Of a stretch of DNA of 5,377 nt, positions 1 to 5,290 are shown one piece after another. The notes beneath the pieces are model-generated. The model was not told where the DNA came from. It did not search any database and saw only the letters and a program-made list of their open reading frames with translations. A program made the position numbers and the translations under genes. Numbering within the stretch: the first letter of the stretch is position 1; the number at the start of each line of letters is the position of its first letter. Origin of the DNA: Chloroflexota bacterium (lineage in GTDB: Bacteria; Chloroflexota; UBA6077; JACCZL01); NCBI GenBank assembly GCA_013695975.1, contig JACCZL010000764.1, forward strand, positions 1 to 5,377, read 5' to 3'.

Positions 1-9
1 CTCACATCC

Positions 10-35
10 AGGGCGCAATGAATCGCGCCCCTACA
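10..35 (-). repeat. Palindromic repeat overlapping the RecQ stop codon; possible terminator
   Basis: GGGCGC at 11-16 pairs with GCGCCC at 25-30 around an 8-nt loop. Read on the minus strand the element begins TGTAGGGGCGC (35 to 25), and the TAG inside it is the stop codon of the RecQ gene. The same 11-nt arm occurs on the plus strand at 5214-5224. A hairpin immediately after a stop codon could end transcription or protect the 3' end, but no T-tract follows it on the minus strand, so a classic intrinsic terminator is not supported. A dispersed palindromic repeat is the better reading. Confidence 0.55.
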
Positions 36-2235
36 CCGGCGGTTCGTCGGCTAGAAGCTCGAGCACGGCCTGGCCGTAGCGCTCGAGTTTGGCTGGCCCG
101 ATGCCGGAGATTCTCCCAAGGGCCGCCTCGTCCCGCGGCTGGCGTTGGGCGATCTCGTGGAGCGTGGCGTCGTGGAAGACGACGTATGGGGGGACGGAGT
201 CGGCCTCGGCGCGCAGGCGCCGCCAGGCCCGAAGTCGCTCGAAGAGCGCCTCGGCGTCGGCGGCGGTCGCCCCATCGCTCGCCACCTCGTCTGGCAAGCC
301 TGGCATCGGGACGGAGCCAAGCTCGCCCGGAGCGCTCGGCCCGAGTGACGCGGGTAGGCGGCGCTCGCCCGCCGACGCGGCGGGCCGTCGCTCGGGCGGG
401 GGCGCTGGAGGCGGCTCCGGTGACTTGTCACGGCCGGCCTCGGTGAGGTGGAGGGTCGGGTACTCGCCCTCGTCTCGCCCCAGGTAGCCAGCTTCGACCA
501 GGCGCTCGATCTCGCCCTCGATCTTCGACGTCGACAGGTGCGCCAGCGCGCCATACCGCGCGCAGCGCTCGGGACCGATCGGGCTCTGGACCGAGCCGCG
601 CAGGATCAGGGCCAGCTTCCTCTTGCCGATCCGAAACGGGAGCGTCTGGAGACAGTCGAGGACGACGTCGCTCGGGTGCTCGTCAGTCGCCGGACGGAAG
701 CCCTCGGGCGGGTCGGTCCGCTGGACCGCGGGCGACGCCACGCAGGTGTCGCACATCTCGCAGCGCGTGGCCGTCGGGACGCCGAAGTGGCGGGCGATGG
801 TCCAGTGGCGGCAGGCCGTGCTATCGAGGTAGCCGAACAGGGCGTTCAGCCGCTGCTCCTGGGTCTCCTCCCACCGACCGAGCACGCCCTCGACCCGCGC
901 CGCCGCGTCGGCTGGGGCTGAGAGCAGCTCGAGCGACATCTCGCGGCCGCCCGCGTCGAACTCGCGTCGAACGAGATCGACCCGCTCCAGCAAGCTGACG
1001 GTCGCGCGCAGCCGCGTCTCCCCGTCCGGGCTCGGTTCCAGGCCGGCCGCGCGCAGGAGAGCGGCGGCGGTCGTCAGCGCGTGCCCGTCGGCGGCGTTGC
1101 GGCGGATCGCGGCGTAGACGCGCCGCAGTAGCGAGACGTCGAGCCGATCCTCGCGGATCCAGCGGCGCAGGTTGGTCCGGTCGGCGCGCGTCTCCAGGAC
1201 GATGCAGCGAGACGGTCGTTGGTCGCGCCCGGCCCGCCCAGACTCCTGGGCGTAGGCTTCGAGCGAGCGGGGAGGGGTGAAGTGGGCGACGAAACGGACG
1301 TTCGCCTTGTCGACACCCATCCCGAACGCCACCGTCGCCACCATGACGCGGGTGCGGTCGAGCATGTAGGCGCTCTGGGCCGCGGCGCGGTCCTCGCGAT
1401 CCATCCCGGCGTGGTAGTGGGCGGCGTTGACGCCGCGCTGCCGCAGGACCTGGGCGATCTGCTCGGCCCCCTCGCGGCTCGTGACGTAGACGATCCCGCT
1501 CCCTCGCTCTTGCTGGCAGATCCTGACCAGCGCGCGCAGCTTGGCCTCGCGGTCGGGCAGCGATTGGACCTCGAGGCGCAAGTTGGGGCGGAGCACCCCC
1601 GTCGTCAGGGTCGTGAGCGACCGTCCAAACCGCTCGCCCAGCTCCGCCTGGATCTGGGGCGTCGCCGTCGCGGTCATCGCCAGCAGGCGGGGCTCGCCGA
1701 GCAGCTCGAGCACGCGGCGCACGAACAGGTAGTCGGGGCGGAAGTCGTGGCCCCAGAGCGAGACGCAGTGGGCCTCGTCGACGACGACCAGCGCGATCCG
1801 TGCCCGCCGCAGGGCCTGGACGAACGCCCGCTGGCGCAGCCGCTCGGGCGCCGCATAGACCAGCTTGTAGCGGCCCTCGGCCAGCCCTGTCTGGCGCACG
1901 GCCAGCTCCTCGCGCTCGACCAGGCTATTGAGGACCGTCGTCCGCTCGTAGACCGGCTTCGGCAGCGAGTCGAGCTGGTCCTTCATCAAGGCCAGGAGCG
2001 GCGAGATGACCAGCGTGCAGCCGTCGAGCAGCATCCCCGAGAGCTGATAGCAGAGCGACTTGCCGGCCCCCGTCGGCATGATCGACAGCACGTCCTGCCC
2101 CGCCAGCACGGCGCGGACCACGGCCTCCTGCCCCTCCCGAAAGTCGGCGTGCCCGAACAGCTCGCGTAGGGCGCTGCGGACCGGGTCGGCGGTCAGCTCC
2201 TGGGTGTCGGGTGTTCGGGAGCCAGTCGCAGTCAC
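31..2235 (-). CDS. recQ: RecQ-family ATP-dependent 3'-5' DNA helicase with RQC and HRDC domains
   Basis: Superfamily 2 helicase that unwinds DNA in recombination and repair. Numbered from the GTG at 2235 (734 aa): motif 0 FREGQEAVV (32-40); Walker A GAGKS (56-60); motif Ia (76-87); DEAH (153-156), followed by the RecQ aromatic-rich loop CVSLWGHDFRPDY (157-169), where E. coli has SQWGHDFR; TATATP (188-193); motif V (297-310); motif VI QESGRAGRD (330-338). Zinc ligands C475, C492, C495 and C498 fit C-x16-C-x2-C-x2-C. An RQC winged helix (about 521-602), a proline-rich linker (about 604-657) and an HRDC domain (about 660-732) follow. The protein is longer than E. coli RecQ (about 610 aa), mainly because of an extra winged-helix-like segment near 367-432 and the linker. 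The GTG has GAGG 5 nt and GGAGG 10 nt upstream. The frame stays open to 2409, but that extension is low-complexity and would overlap gene D. Family assignment is very secure; the exact start is less so. Confidence 0.96.
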   Translation of the reverse strand: MTATGSRTPDTQELTADPVRSALRELFGHADFREGQEAVVRAVLAGQDVLSIMPTGAGKSLCYQLSGMLLDGCTLVISPLLALMKDQLDSLPKPVYERTTVLNSLVEREELAVRQTGLAEGRYKLVYAAPERLRQRAFVQALRRARIALVVVDEAHCVSLWGHDFRPDYLFVRRVLELLGEPRLLAMTATATPQIQAELGERFGRSLTTLTTGVLRPNLRLEVQSLPDREAKLRALVRICQQERGSGIVYVTSREGAEQIAQVLRQRGVNAAHYHAGMDREDRAAAQSAYMLDRTRVMVATVAFGMGVDKANVRFVAHFTPPRSLEAYAQESGRAGRDQRPSRCIVLETRADRTNLRRWIREDRLDVSLLRRVYAAIRRNAADGHALTTAAALLRAAGLEPSPDGETRLRATVSLLERVDLVRREFDAGGREMSLELLSAPADAAARVEGVLGRWEETQEQRLNALFGYLDSTACRHWTIARHFGVPTATRCEMCDTCVASPAVQRTDPPEGFRPATDEHPSDVVLDCLQTLPFRIGKRKLALILRGSVQSPIGPERCARYGALAHLSTSKIEGEIERLVEAGYLGRDEGEYPTLHLTEAGRDKSPEPPPAPPPERRPAASAGERRLPASLGPSAPGELGSVPMPGLPDEVASDGATAADAEALFERLRAWRRLRAEADSVPPYVVFHDATLHEIAQRQPRDEAALGRISGIGPAKLERYGQAVLELLADEPPV

Positions 2236-2263
2236 GATGGCCTCGCCTCCGGCCTCGCCATCG
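2235..2263 (-). promoter_or_regulatory. Dyad over the recQ ribosome binding site
   Basis: CGATGGC (2235-2241) and GCCATCG (2257-2263) are perfect 7-nt inverted repeats. The candidate Shine-Dalgarno GGAGG (2246-2250) lies between them, with a further 3-bp inner pairing. In the mRNA this would place the binding site in a loop and the start codon at the stem base. It could modulate translation, but it may also be chance in GC-rich sequence. Confidence 0.25.
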
Positions 2264-2265
2264 TA
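2260..2265 (-). promoter_or_regulatory. Possible -10 element for recQ
   Basis: On the minus strand TACGAT matches TATAAT at four of six positions, including the conserved first, second and last bases. Initiation just downstream would give a leader of roughly 15-20 nt before the GTG at 2235. No convincing -35 hexamer sits 16-18 nt upstream, so recQ could instead be read through from gene D. Confidence 0.22.
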
Positions 2266-2302
2266 GCACGCCCGGTGAGCGGCATACCTAACGGACGACC
2301 AT

Positions 2303-2326
2303 GATCCCGCGGCACTCAGCGGGATC
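2303..2326 (-). terminator. Hairpin just after gene D; weak terminator candidate
   Basis: GATCCCGC (2303-2310) and GCGGGATC (2319-2326) form a perfect 8-bp stem with an 8-nt loop. It lies 3 nt beyond the gene D stop codon on the minus strand and about 70 nt before recQ. No T-run follows, so Rho-independent termination is not shown. It may separate gene D from recQ, protect the 3' end, or be a dispersed palindrome. Its stem sequence is unlike the 10-35 and 5217-5239 palindromes. Confidence 0.4.
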
Positions 2327-2329
2327 GAT

Positions 2330-2596
2330 TCATCCCACCACCCGGGCCGTGCCTCCCATCCCACTCGGAACGGAGATCTGGCGACGGACGCGGGCCAGCA
2401 GCGCCTCACCCTGCAAGACCGGTGGCCCCTCGTCTAGGGCGTCGGCTTCTTCCTGCACGGGACCGAGGGCCAGCTCGTGGACCAAGTCGAGACCGTTGAG
2501 CTCCAAATACTCGCGGACGGCGATGAGTGCCTCACGCTCGGAGGCGAAGCACTCCAGCAGATTCCCGGACCTTAGATGCCACAGCTCGTACTGCAC
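2330..2596 (-). CDS. Gene D: conserved-looking small protein of unknown function (88 aa)
   Basis: I cannot assign a function. The N-terminal half has the pattern YELWHLRSGNLLECF, then SEREALIAVREYLELNG, predicted strand-strand-helix, followed by LALGPVQEE and a C-terminal helix GEALLARVRR. From memory this resembles short hypothetical proteins common in Chloroflexota and actinobacteria that start with YELWD...GN and have an acidic EAL..VR helix; this was not checked by search. The start is GTG at 2596 with AGGG 5 nt upstream, and no ATG gives a better start. No signal peptide or membrane segment is visible, so it is probably cytoplasmic. It lies 84 nt downstream of gene C on the same strand and could be cotranscribed with it. 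GGTAG and CTACC (2598-2609) form a short dyad around its ribosome binding site. An extension of the recQ frame overlaps this gene and is judged spurious. Confidence 0.75.
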   Translation of the reverse strand: MQYELWHLRSGNLLECFASEREALIAVREYLELNGLDLVHELALGPVQEEADALDEGPPVLQGEALLARVRRQISVPSGMGGTARVVG

Positions 2597-2680
2597 GGTA
2601 GCCCTACCACACTCTTCTACAGGACTCTACCACGCTGCCCGCATCCAGCACGAGCATGCGAGCCTGGCGATGTGAGATGT

Positions 2681-3025
2681 TTACTGGGTTGGCTCGACCG
2701 GCAGAATCGGCGGGACGACGTACCTGAGCATCTCGGCCGGCTCCCCATAGATGTTGTGGTGGCCGGTCTGCTTGTTGTGCACGGGGTCTATCGTGATCTC
2801 GGCGTCGTCCGGAATCTCGAGCCTGACGATGTAGGCGCCGAGATGCGGGTACTTGCGGGCGTTTGTCCGCGCCTGGTCTTCCGTCTCGAACACCGACACG
2901 CCCGCGGCCTGGCGCATTGATGCGGCGTCCCGCTGCCTGGGTCGCCGGCCCAGCGCGAGATACGAGAGAAAGTCTTCCGCCGTGGGTTTGCTCGTCCGCG
3001 TGATCCGATAACAGGTATGGGCCAT
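2681..3025 (-). CDS. Gene C: hypothetical protein of unknown function (114 aa)
   Basis: The protein begins MAHTCYRITRTSKPTAEDF, then has LGRRPRQRD, a central block GVSVFETEDQARTNARKYP, a strand LGAYIVRLEIPDD, and a C-terminal GHHNIYGEPAEMLRYVV. The protein-like mix of residues and regular helix/strand alternation support a real gene. The pattern recalls small hypothetical proteins of Chloroflexota, possibly a compact mono-ADP-ribosyltransferase-like or RES-like fold, but no catalytic motif is clear enough to claim that. I chose ATG at 3025 because GGAGA lies 5 nt upstream. An in-frame TTG at 3061 would add 12 residues, but it lies inside a hairpin and has no better binding site. Soluble; no signal peptide or membrane helix. 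It is separated from pseudogene B by about 300 nt and followed by gene D after 84 nt. Confidence 0.78.
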   Translation of the reverse strand: MAHTCYRITRTSKPTAEDFLSYLALGRRPRQRDAASMRQAAGVSVFETEDQARTNARKYPHLGAYIVRLEIPDDAEITIDPVHNKQTGHHNIYGEPAEMLRYVVPPILPVEPTQ

Positions 3026-3043
3026 CGCATTCTCCGACAGGTA

Positions 3044-3078
3044 CAGCGCCCGACTCACCAAGGTGAGAGCGGGCGCTG
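3044..3078 (-). promoter_or_regulatory. Strong hairpin in the gene C leader
   Basis: CAGCGCCCG (3044-3052) pairs with CGGGCGCTG (3070-3078) over 9 bp, and CTCACC (54-59 of the 3000s) with GGTGAG (3062-3067), separated by a small 1-by-2 internal loop. The dyad ends 8 nt before the gene C Shine-Dalgarno sequence on the minus strand. It may be an mRNA 5' structure, an operator for a dimeric regulator, or a dispersed palindrome. No clear promoter hexamers could be placed around it. Confidence 0.45.
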
Positions 3079-3329
3079 GTGCGGCGGCTCTGTTCGGTCC
3101 GTGGCGCGGCCGGTCACCCGGCGGGGCCTATCGGGTCACTGGTTAGCTCATGCTCCCATGGTACCGGGTCGCCCCCACGAGCATCCAACGATCAGCTCGG
3201 GCACTCGTCTCCTCAATCGGCGCGCCCGAACCGCCCCCGCGGCGCGGCGCGGACCGGGTCGCTCAGCCGAGAGCCTCGCTCGGTATCTGAGACTTCAGGA
3301 AGGCTCGTGATGACGACCTCGCGGTAGCT
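3079..3329. other. Intergenic stretch with one composite hairpin; no gene seen
   Basis: Together with the gene C leader this gives about 300 nt without a gene. Open frames here on either strand read as arginine/serine/proline-rich noise. The one structure of note is at 3262-3291: CTCAG pairs with CTGAG and, inside it, CCGAG with CTCGG, with a 3-nt bulge and a 7-nt loop. It lies about 40 nt past the stop of pseudogene B on the minus strand and could be a terminator remnant, though no T-run follows. ACCGGGTCGC occurs twice (near 3163 and 3253), probably by chance. No tRNA or CRISPR features are present. Confidence 0.4.
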
Positions 3330-3581
3330 TCAGTCGAGAGATCGTTGAAAGAACTGAGGACCATCGCCGATTGGAACAAGCTGCCAGCCATCAAGCCCAG
3401 CTTGCGCGATGGCCTGTCGACGCTGCTGATTCGCATTACCGCCCAGCCCTTCCCATCCTGAAGTCCGGACGATCACCGTGTCCTTTCCGTCCGGTTCGCA
3501 CAGGATCACCTGCCATGCTCATCGCTTTCCAAGTTCTCCGACCAGTTGCAACTCGCAGAACTCCCATTTCTGCAGACTCAT
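3330..3581 (-). pseudogene. Gene B: small DUF4177-like protein interrupted by an in-frame TGA (codon 21)
   Basis: Reading from ATG at 3581 gives MSLQKWEFCELQLVGELGKR, then TGA (3519-3521), then AWQVILCEPDGKDTVIV and, in the same frame, a tail ending AGLDGWQLVPIGDGPQFFQ and RSLD before TGA at 3330. The start has a strong GAGGGAGG binding site 3-10 nt upstream. The complete frame would be 83 residues. WE(F/Y) at the start, GWQLV near the end and a final aromatic-Gln/Lys-Arg pattern resemble short DUF4177-type proteins, whose function is unknown. Protein-like sequence on both sides of the stop, in one frame, indicates one gene with a nonsense codon. A CGA-to-TGA transition at a CpG is the simplest origin; TGG-to-TGA is also possible. 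The intact genes nearby end in TGA and use TGG for Trp, so a changed genetic code is unlikely. Pseudogene A lies 45 nt upstream on the same strand. Confidence 0.72.
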
Positions 3582-3626
3582 GTTCCTCCCTCGGTCCATC
3601 CATAGACTGCGCGCCGCGGTGCCCCA

Positions 3627-4012
3627 CTACCGAGGCACGGCTGTCGACGATCGCTCGCCCGGCTGCTCGGCCAGCGCCGCGAGCACGGGAGCTGGCGGTA
3701 GCTCCAGCCGCAGCCGTTCCATGATGGGCAGCATCTCGCGGATCAGGGGCAGGAGCGCCGCATACTGCTGCTGCTGCTCGGCTGAGAACTGGCCGGCCTC
3801 CAGCCGCTCGTACAGCCAGTCCAGCAGGTCTATGACAACCAGCCATTCAGAACGAAAACCGCCCCGATCAGCTTTGACCTCATCGGGCGACAGAATCCCG
3901 TCTCCCGCGCCTCCTCCCAACCCCGCTCGACGCCCGGCAGCCCGACGAGCTCCCGACCCACCCAGCGTAGGTAGTGATCGATCTTCTCAGTTAGTCGGCG
4001 TGCCGCGGCCAT
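3627..4012 (-). pseudogene. Gene A: frameshifted small helical protein of unknown function
   Basis: From ATG at 4012 the frame reads MAAARRLTEKIDHYLRWVGR and continues to GVERGWEEARE, then turns into non-protein-like sequence and stops at 3830. A second frame, open from 3920, carries GFRSEWLVVIDLLDWLYERL, then EAGQFSAEQQQQYAALLPLI and REMLPIMERLRLELPP, and ends with TAG at 3627. The total of 386 nt is one base short of 129 codons, so a single-base deletion near 3895-3925 would explain the split; the restored product would be about 128 aa. Both halves are helix-rich with regularly spaced Trp and Leu; no catalytic motif or membrane segment is evident. Four CAG codons (QQQQ) form a small microsatellite. 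Function unknown; it resembles short helical hypothetical proteins in Chloroflexota from memory. A sequencing error or a coupled TTG restart at 3920 are alternatives. It is probably cotranscribed with gene B. Confidence 0.65.
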
Positions 4013-4106
4013 CGTCCGCCTGTCGGGAGGTACTGCCGTCTCAATCTCGGAAGCCCACCTGGATACCGGTACCCGGTCAACCAGAGATCCAATTCAGGAT
4101 AGAAGA

Positions 4107-4193
4107 CTACCAGAATGCGCCGGTGATGTCCCGCCAGGATTCCCCGATGTCGCGGATGAGCGTCGCGACCCAGCCCGGCGGGGCGGAAGTCAT
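4107..4193 (-). other. Possible 28-codon micro-ORF or gene remnant
   Basis: ATG at 4193, 10 nt beyond the reductase stop, opens a frame reading MTSAPPGWVATLIRDIGESW and then RDITGAFW before TAG (4107-4109). The residue mix (spaced Trp and Ile, an amphipathic helix) looks more like protein than the arginine/serine noise around it. There is no good Shine-Dalgarno sequence, so it may be chance or the remains of a longer gene in the same degraded patch as A and B. The rest of 4013-4203 shows nothing else I can support. Confidence 0.22.
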
Positions 4194-4203
4194 TAGCGAC
4201 TCG

Positions 4204-5199
4204 TCATGCTGGGATCTCTGACTCCACGAGGTCGAAGTTGCGCGCGTACAGCTCGGCCACCCGATCGAGGTCGTCGGGCGTGAGGTCGGGCTTGTCGGGG
4301 GCGGCGGCGAACTCTTCGAGCTGGTCCTGGTTGTAGATGTTCGGCTGGGCCGAGGTGACCGATAGCTCGGCCAGCACCCACTTGAGGGCCGCCTGGCCGA
4401 GGGTCATGTCGCGACCCTCGTGCAGGAAGCGGAGGTGCTCGATCTTCCGCAGGCCCTCGATCAGCCACTCGCGGGGGCGGTGGCTGCGGTGGTCGCTCGC
4501 GGGGAACGTCGTCTCGGGCGTGTACTGGCCCTCGAGCATGCCGGACGAGTGGGGCACCCGCACCAGGACACCGACCCCGCGCTCGCGGGCGAGCGGGAAG
4601 AACCGCCGCCCGGGGTCCTGCTCGAGCAGGTTGAAGATGATCTGGAGGGCGTCGAGTCGGCGCTCGGCGAGGGCCTCGTCGCCGTGCTCGGTCCCGCCGA
4701 TAGCCGGGCCGAGCGCCGCGCCATAGGCCCTGATCTTGCCCTCGTCGCGGAGGCGCTCGAGCAGCTCGAAGAGGTCGTCGCGGCGGATCGCGTCCATGCG
4801 CGGGTTGTGGAGCTGGTAGAGGTCGACGTAGTCGGTGCCCAGCCGCCGCAGGCTCTGCTCGAGGGCGAAGCGAACGAACTCGGGTGTCCAGTTGTGGGGT
4901 CGCTCGCGCTGGCCGCGATTCGCCTCGGGGTCCGTGTAGAAGTCGTAGCCGAATTTCGTCCCGATCACGACCTCGTGTCGCCGCCCCTCGAAGGCCTGGG
5001 CCAGCAGCGTCTCGCCGCGACCGTTGCCGTAGGTGTCGCCGGTGTCGAAGAAGGTGATCCCGAGATCGAGCGCTCGGCGCAGCAGGTTGGCCGCCTCGTC
5101 GTCCGAGAACTCACCCCACCAGCCGGCCGAGACGGTCCAGACCCCGAAGCCGACGACGCTCAGCTCGACGTCGGTGTTGCCCAGCTTGCGGTATTGCAT
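4204..5199 (-). CDS. Aldo/keto reductase, NAD(P)H-dependent oxidoreductase (331 aa)
   Basis: Cytoplasmic (beta/alpha)8-barrel enzyme that reduces aldehydes or ketones with NAD(P)H; the substrate cannot be read from the sequence. The N-terminus MQYRKLGNTDVELSVVGFG is the family hairpin. The catalytic tetrad is present: D52 and Y57 in FFDTGDTYGNG, K82 in IGTKFG and H131 in LYQLHNP. Length is normal for the family. The C-terminal cofactor region reads SAQPNIYNQDQLEEF (about 283-297) where many members have an IPG-type loop, which fits a divergent subgroup I recall from Chloroflexota but have not searched. The ATG at 5199 is preceded by AGGAG with a 7-nt gap, which decides the start over an in-frame codon at 5226 whose coding would run through the leader hairpin. 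It is the first gene after a promoter candidate at 5291-5318. Its downstream neighbours are unrelated or degraded, so context does not suggest a pathway. Confidence 0.95.
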   Translation of the reverse strand: MQYRKLGNTDVELSVVGFGVWTVSAGWWGEFSDDEAANLLRRALDLGITFFDTGDTYGNGRGETLLAQAFEGRRHEVVIGTKFGYDFYTDPEANRGQRERPHNWTPEFVRFALEQSLRRLGTDYVDLYQLHNPRMDAIRRDDLFELLERLRDEGKIRAYGAALGPAIGGTEHGDEALAERRLDALQIIFNLLEQDPGRRFFPLARERGVGVLVRVPHSSGMLEGQYTPETTFPASDHRSHRPREWLIEGLRKIEHLRFLHEGRDMTLGQAALKWVLAELSVTSAQPNIYNQDQLEEFAAAPDKPDLTPDDLDRVAELYARNFDLVESEIPA

Positions 5200-5216
5200 G
5201 GTGTCGCTCCTGTTGT

Positions 5217-5239
5217 AGGGGCGCACGGCGTGCGCCCCT
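5217..5239 (-). repeat. Perfect 10-bp palindrome in the reductase leader
   Basis: AGGGGCGCAC (5217-5226) and GTGCGCCCCT (5230-5239) form a perfect 10-bp stem with a 3-nt loop, ending 5 nt before the AGGAG binding site on the minus strand. The outer arm TGTAGGGGCGC (5214-5224) is identical to the arm of the palindrome at 10-35. No T-run follows, so a terminator is unlikely. It is either a dispersed palindromic repeat that landed in the leader or an mRNA control structure. Confidence 0.65.
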
Positions 5240-5267
5240 CGGTGGAAGTCGCCCGGTGCCGGCCGAA

Positions 5268-5281
5268 GGGCGCACGCCGTG
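5268..5281 (-). repeat. Inverted partner segment of the leader palindrome
   Basis: GGGCGCACGCCGTG (5268-5281) is the exact reverse complement of 5224-5237, which overlaps the loop and one arm of the palindrome at 5217-5239. The 14-bp pairing has a 30-nt loop and cannot form together with the 10-bp hairpin. It lies about 10 nt inside the predicted transcript start. Confidence 0.5.
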
Positions 5282-5290
5282 ATGGGTCAC

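Noticed and set aside
1219..2169. 316-residue plus-strand open frame opposite recQ
   Set aside because: It is the antisense shadow of a clearly real, GC-rich helicase gene; its composition (repetitive R, Q, L, H, V) shows no domain.
2236..2409. N-terminal extension of the recQ frame to 2409 (58 extra residues)
   Set aside because: It is low-complexity, unlike RecQ N-termini, overlaps gene D and its downstream hairpin, and a GTG with a good binding site lies at 2235.
3119..3180. tRNA-like GGTTAGCTCA text
   Set aside because: No matching acceptor stem, no T-loop GTTCRA sequence and no anticodon arm could be drawn.
3017..3327. Plus-strand frames in the intergenic stretch between C and B
   Set aside because: Arg/Ser/Pro/Gly-rich composition without motifs and with no clear binding site; looks like GC-rich noise.
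3519..3521. TGA read as Trp through an altered genetic code
   Set aside because: The intact gene D and the aldo/keto reductase end with TGA, and Trp is encoded by TGG elsewhere in the window.
3740..3780. CTG/CAG trinucleotide run as a regulatory repeat
   Set aside because: Only four units, and they encode QQQQ in the helical part of gene A; an ordinary coding microsatellite.
3478..4221. 247-residue plus-strand open frame over genes A and B
   Set aside because: Serine/proline/arginine-rich with no domain pattern, while the minus strand carries protein-like sequence in both A and B.
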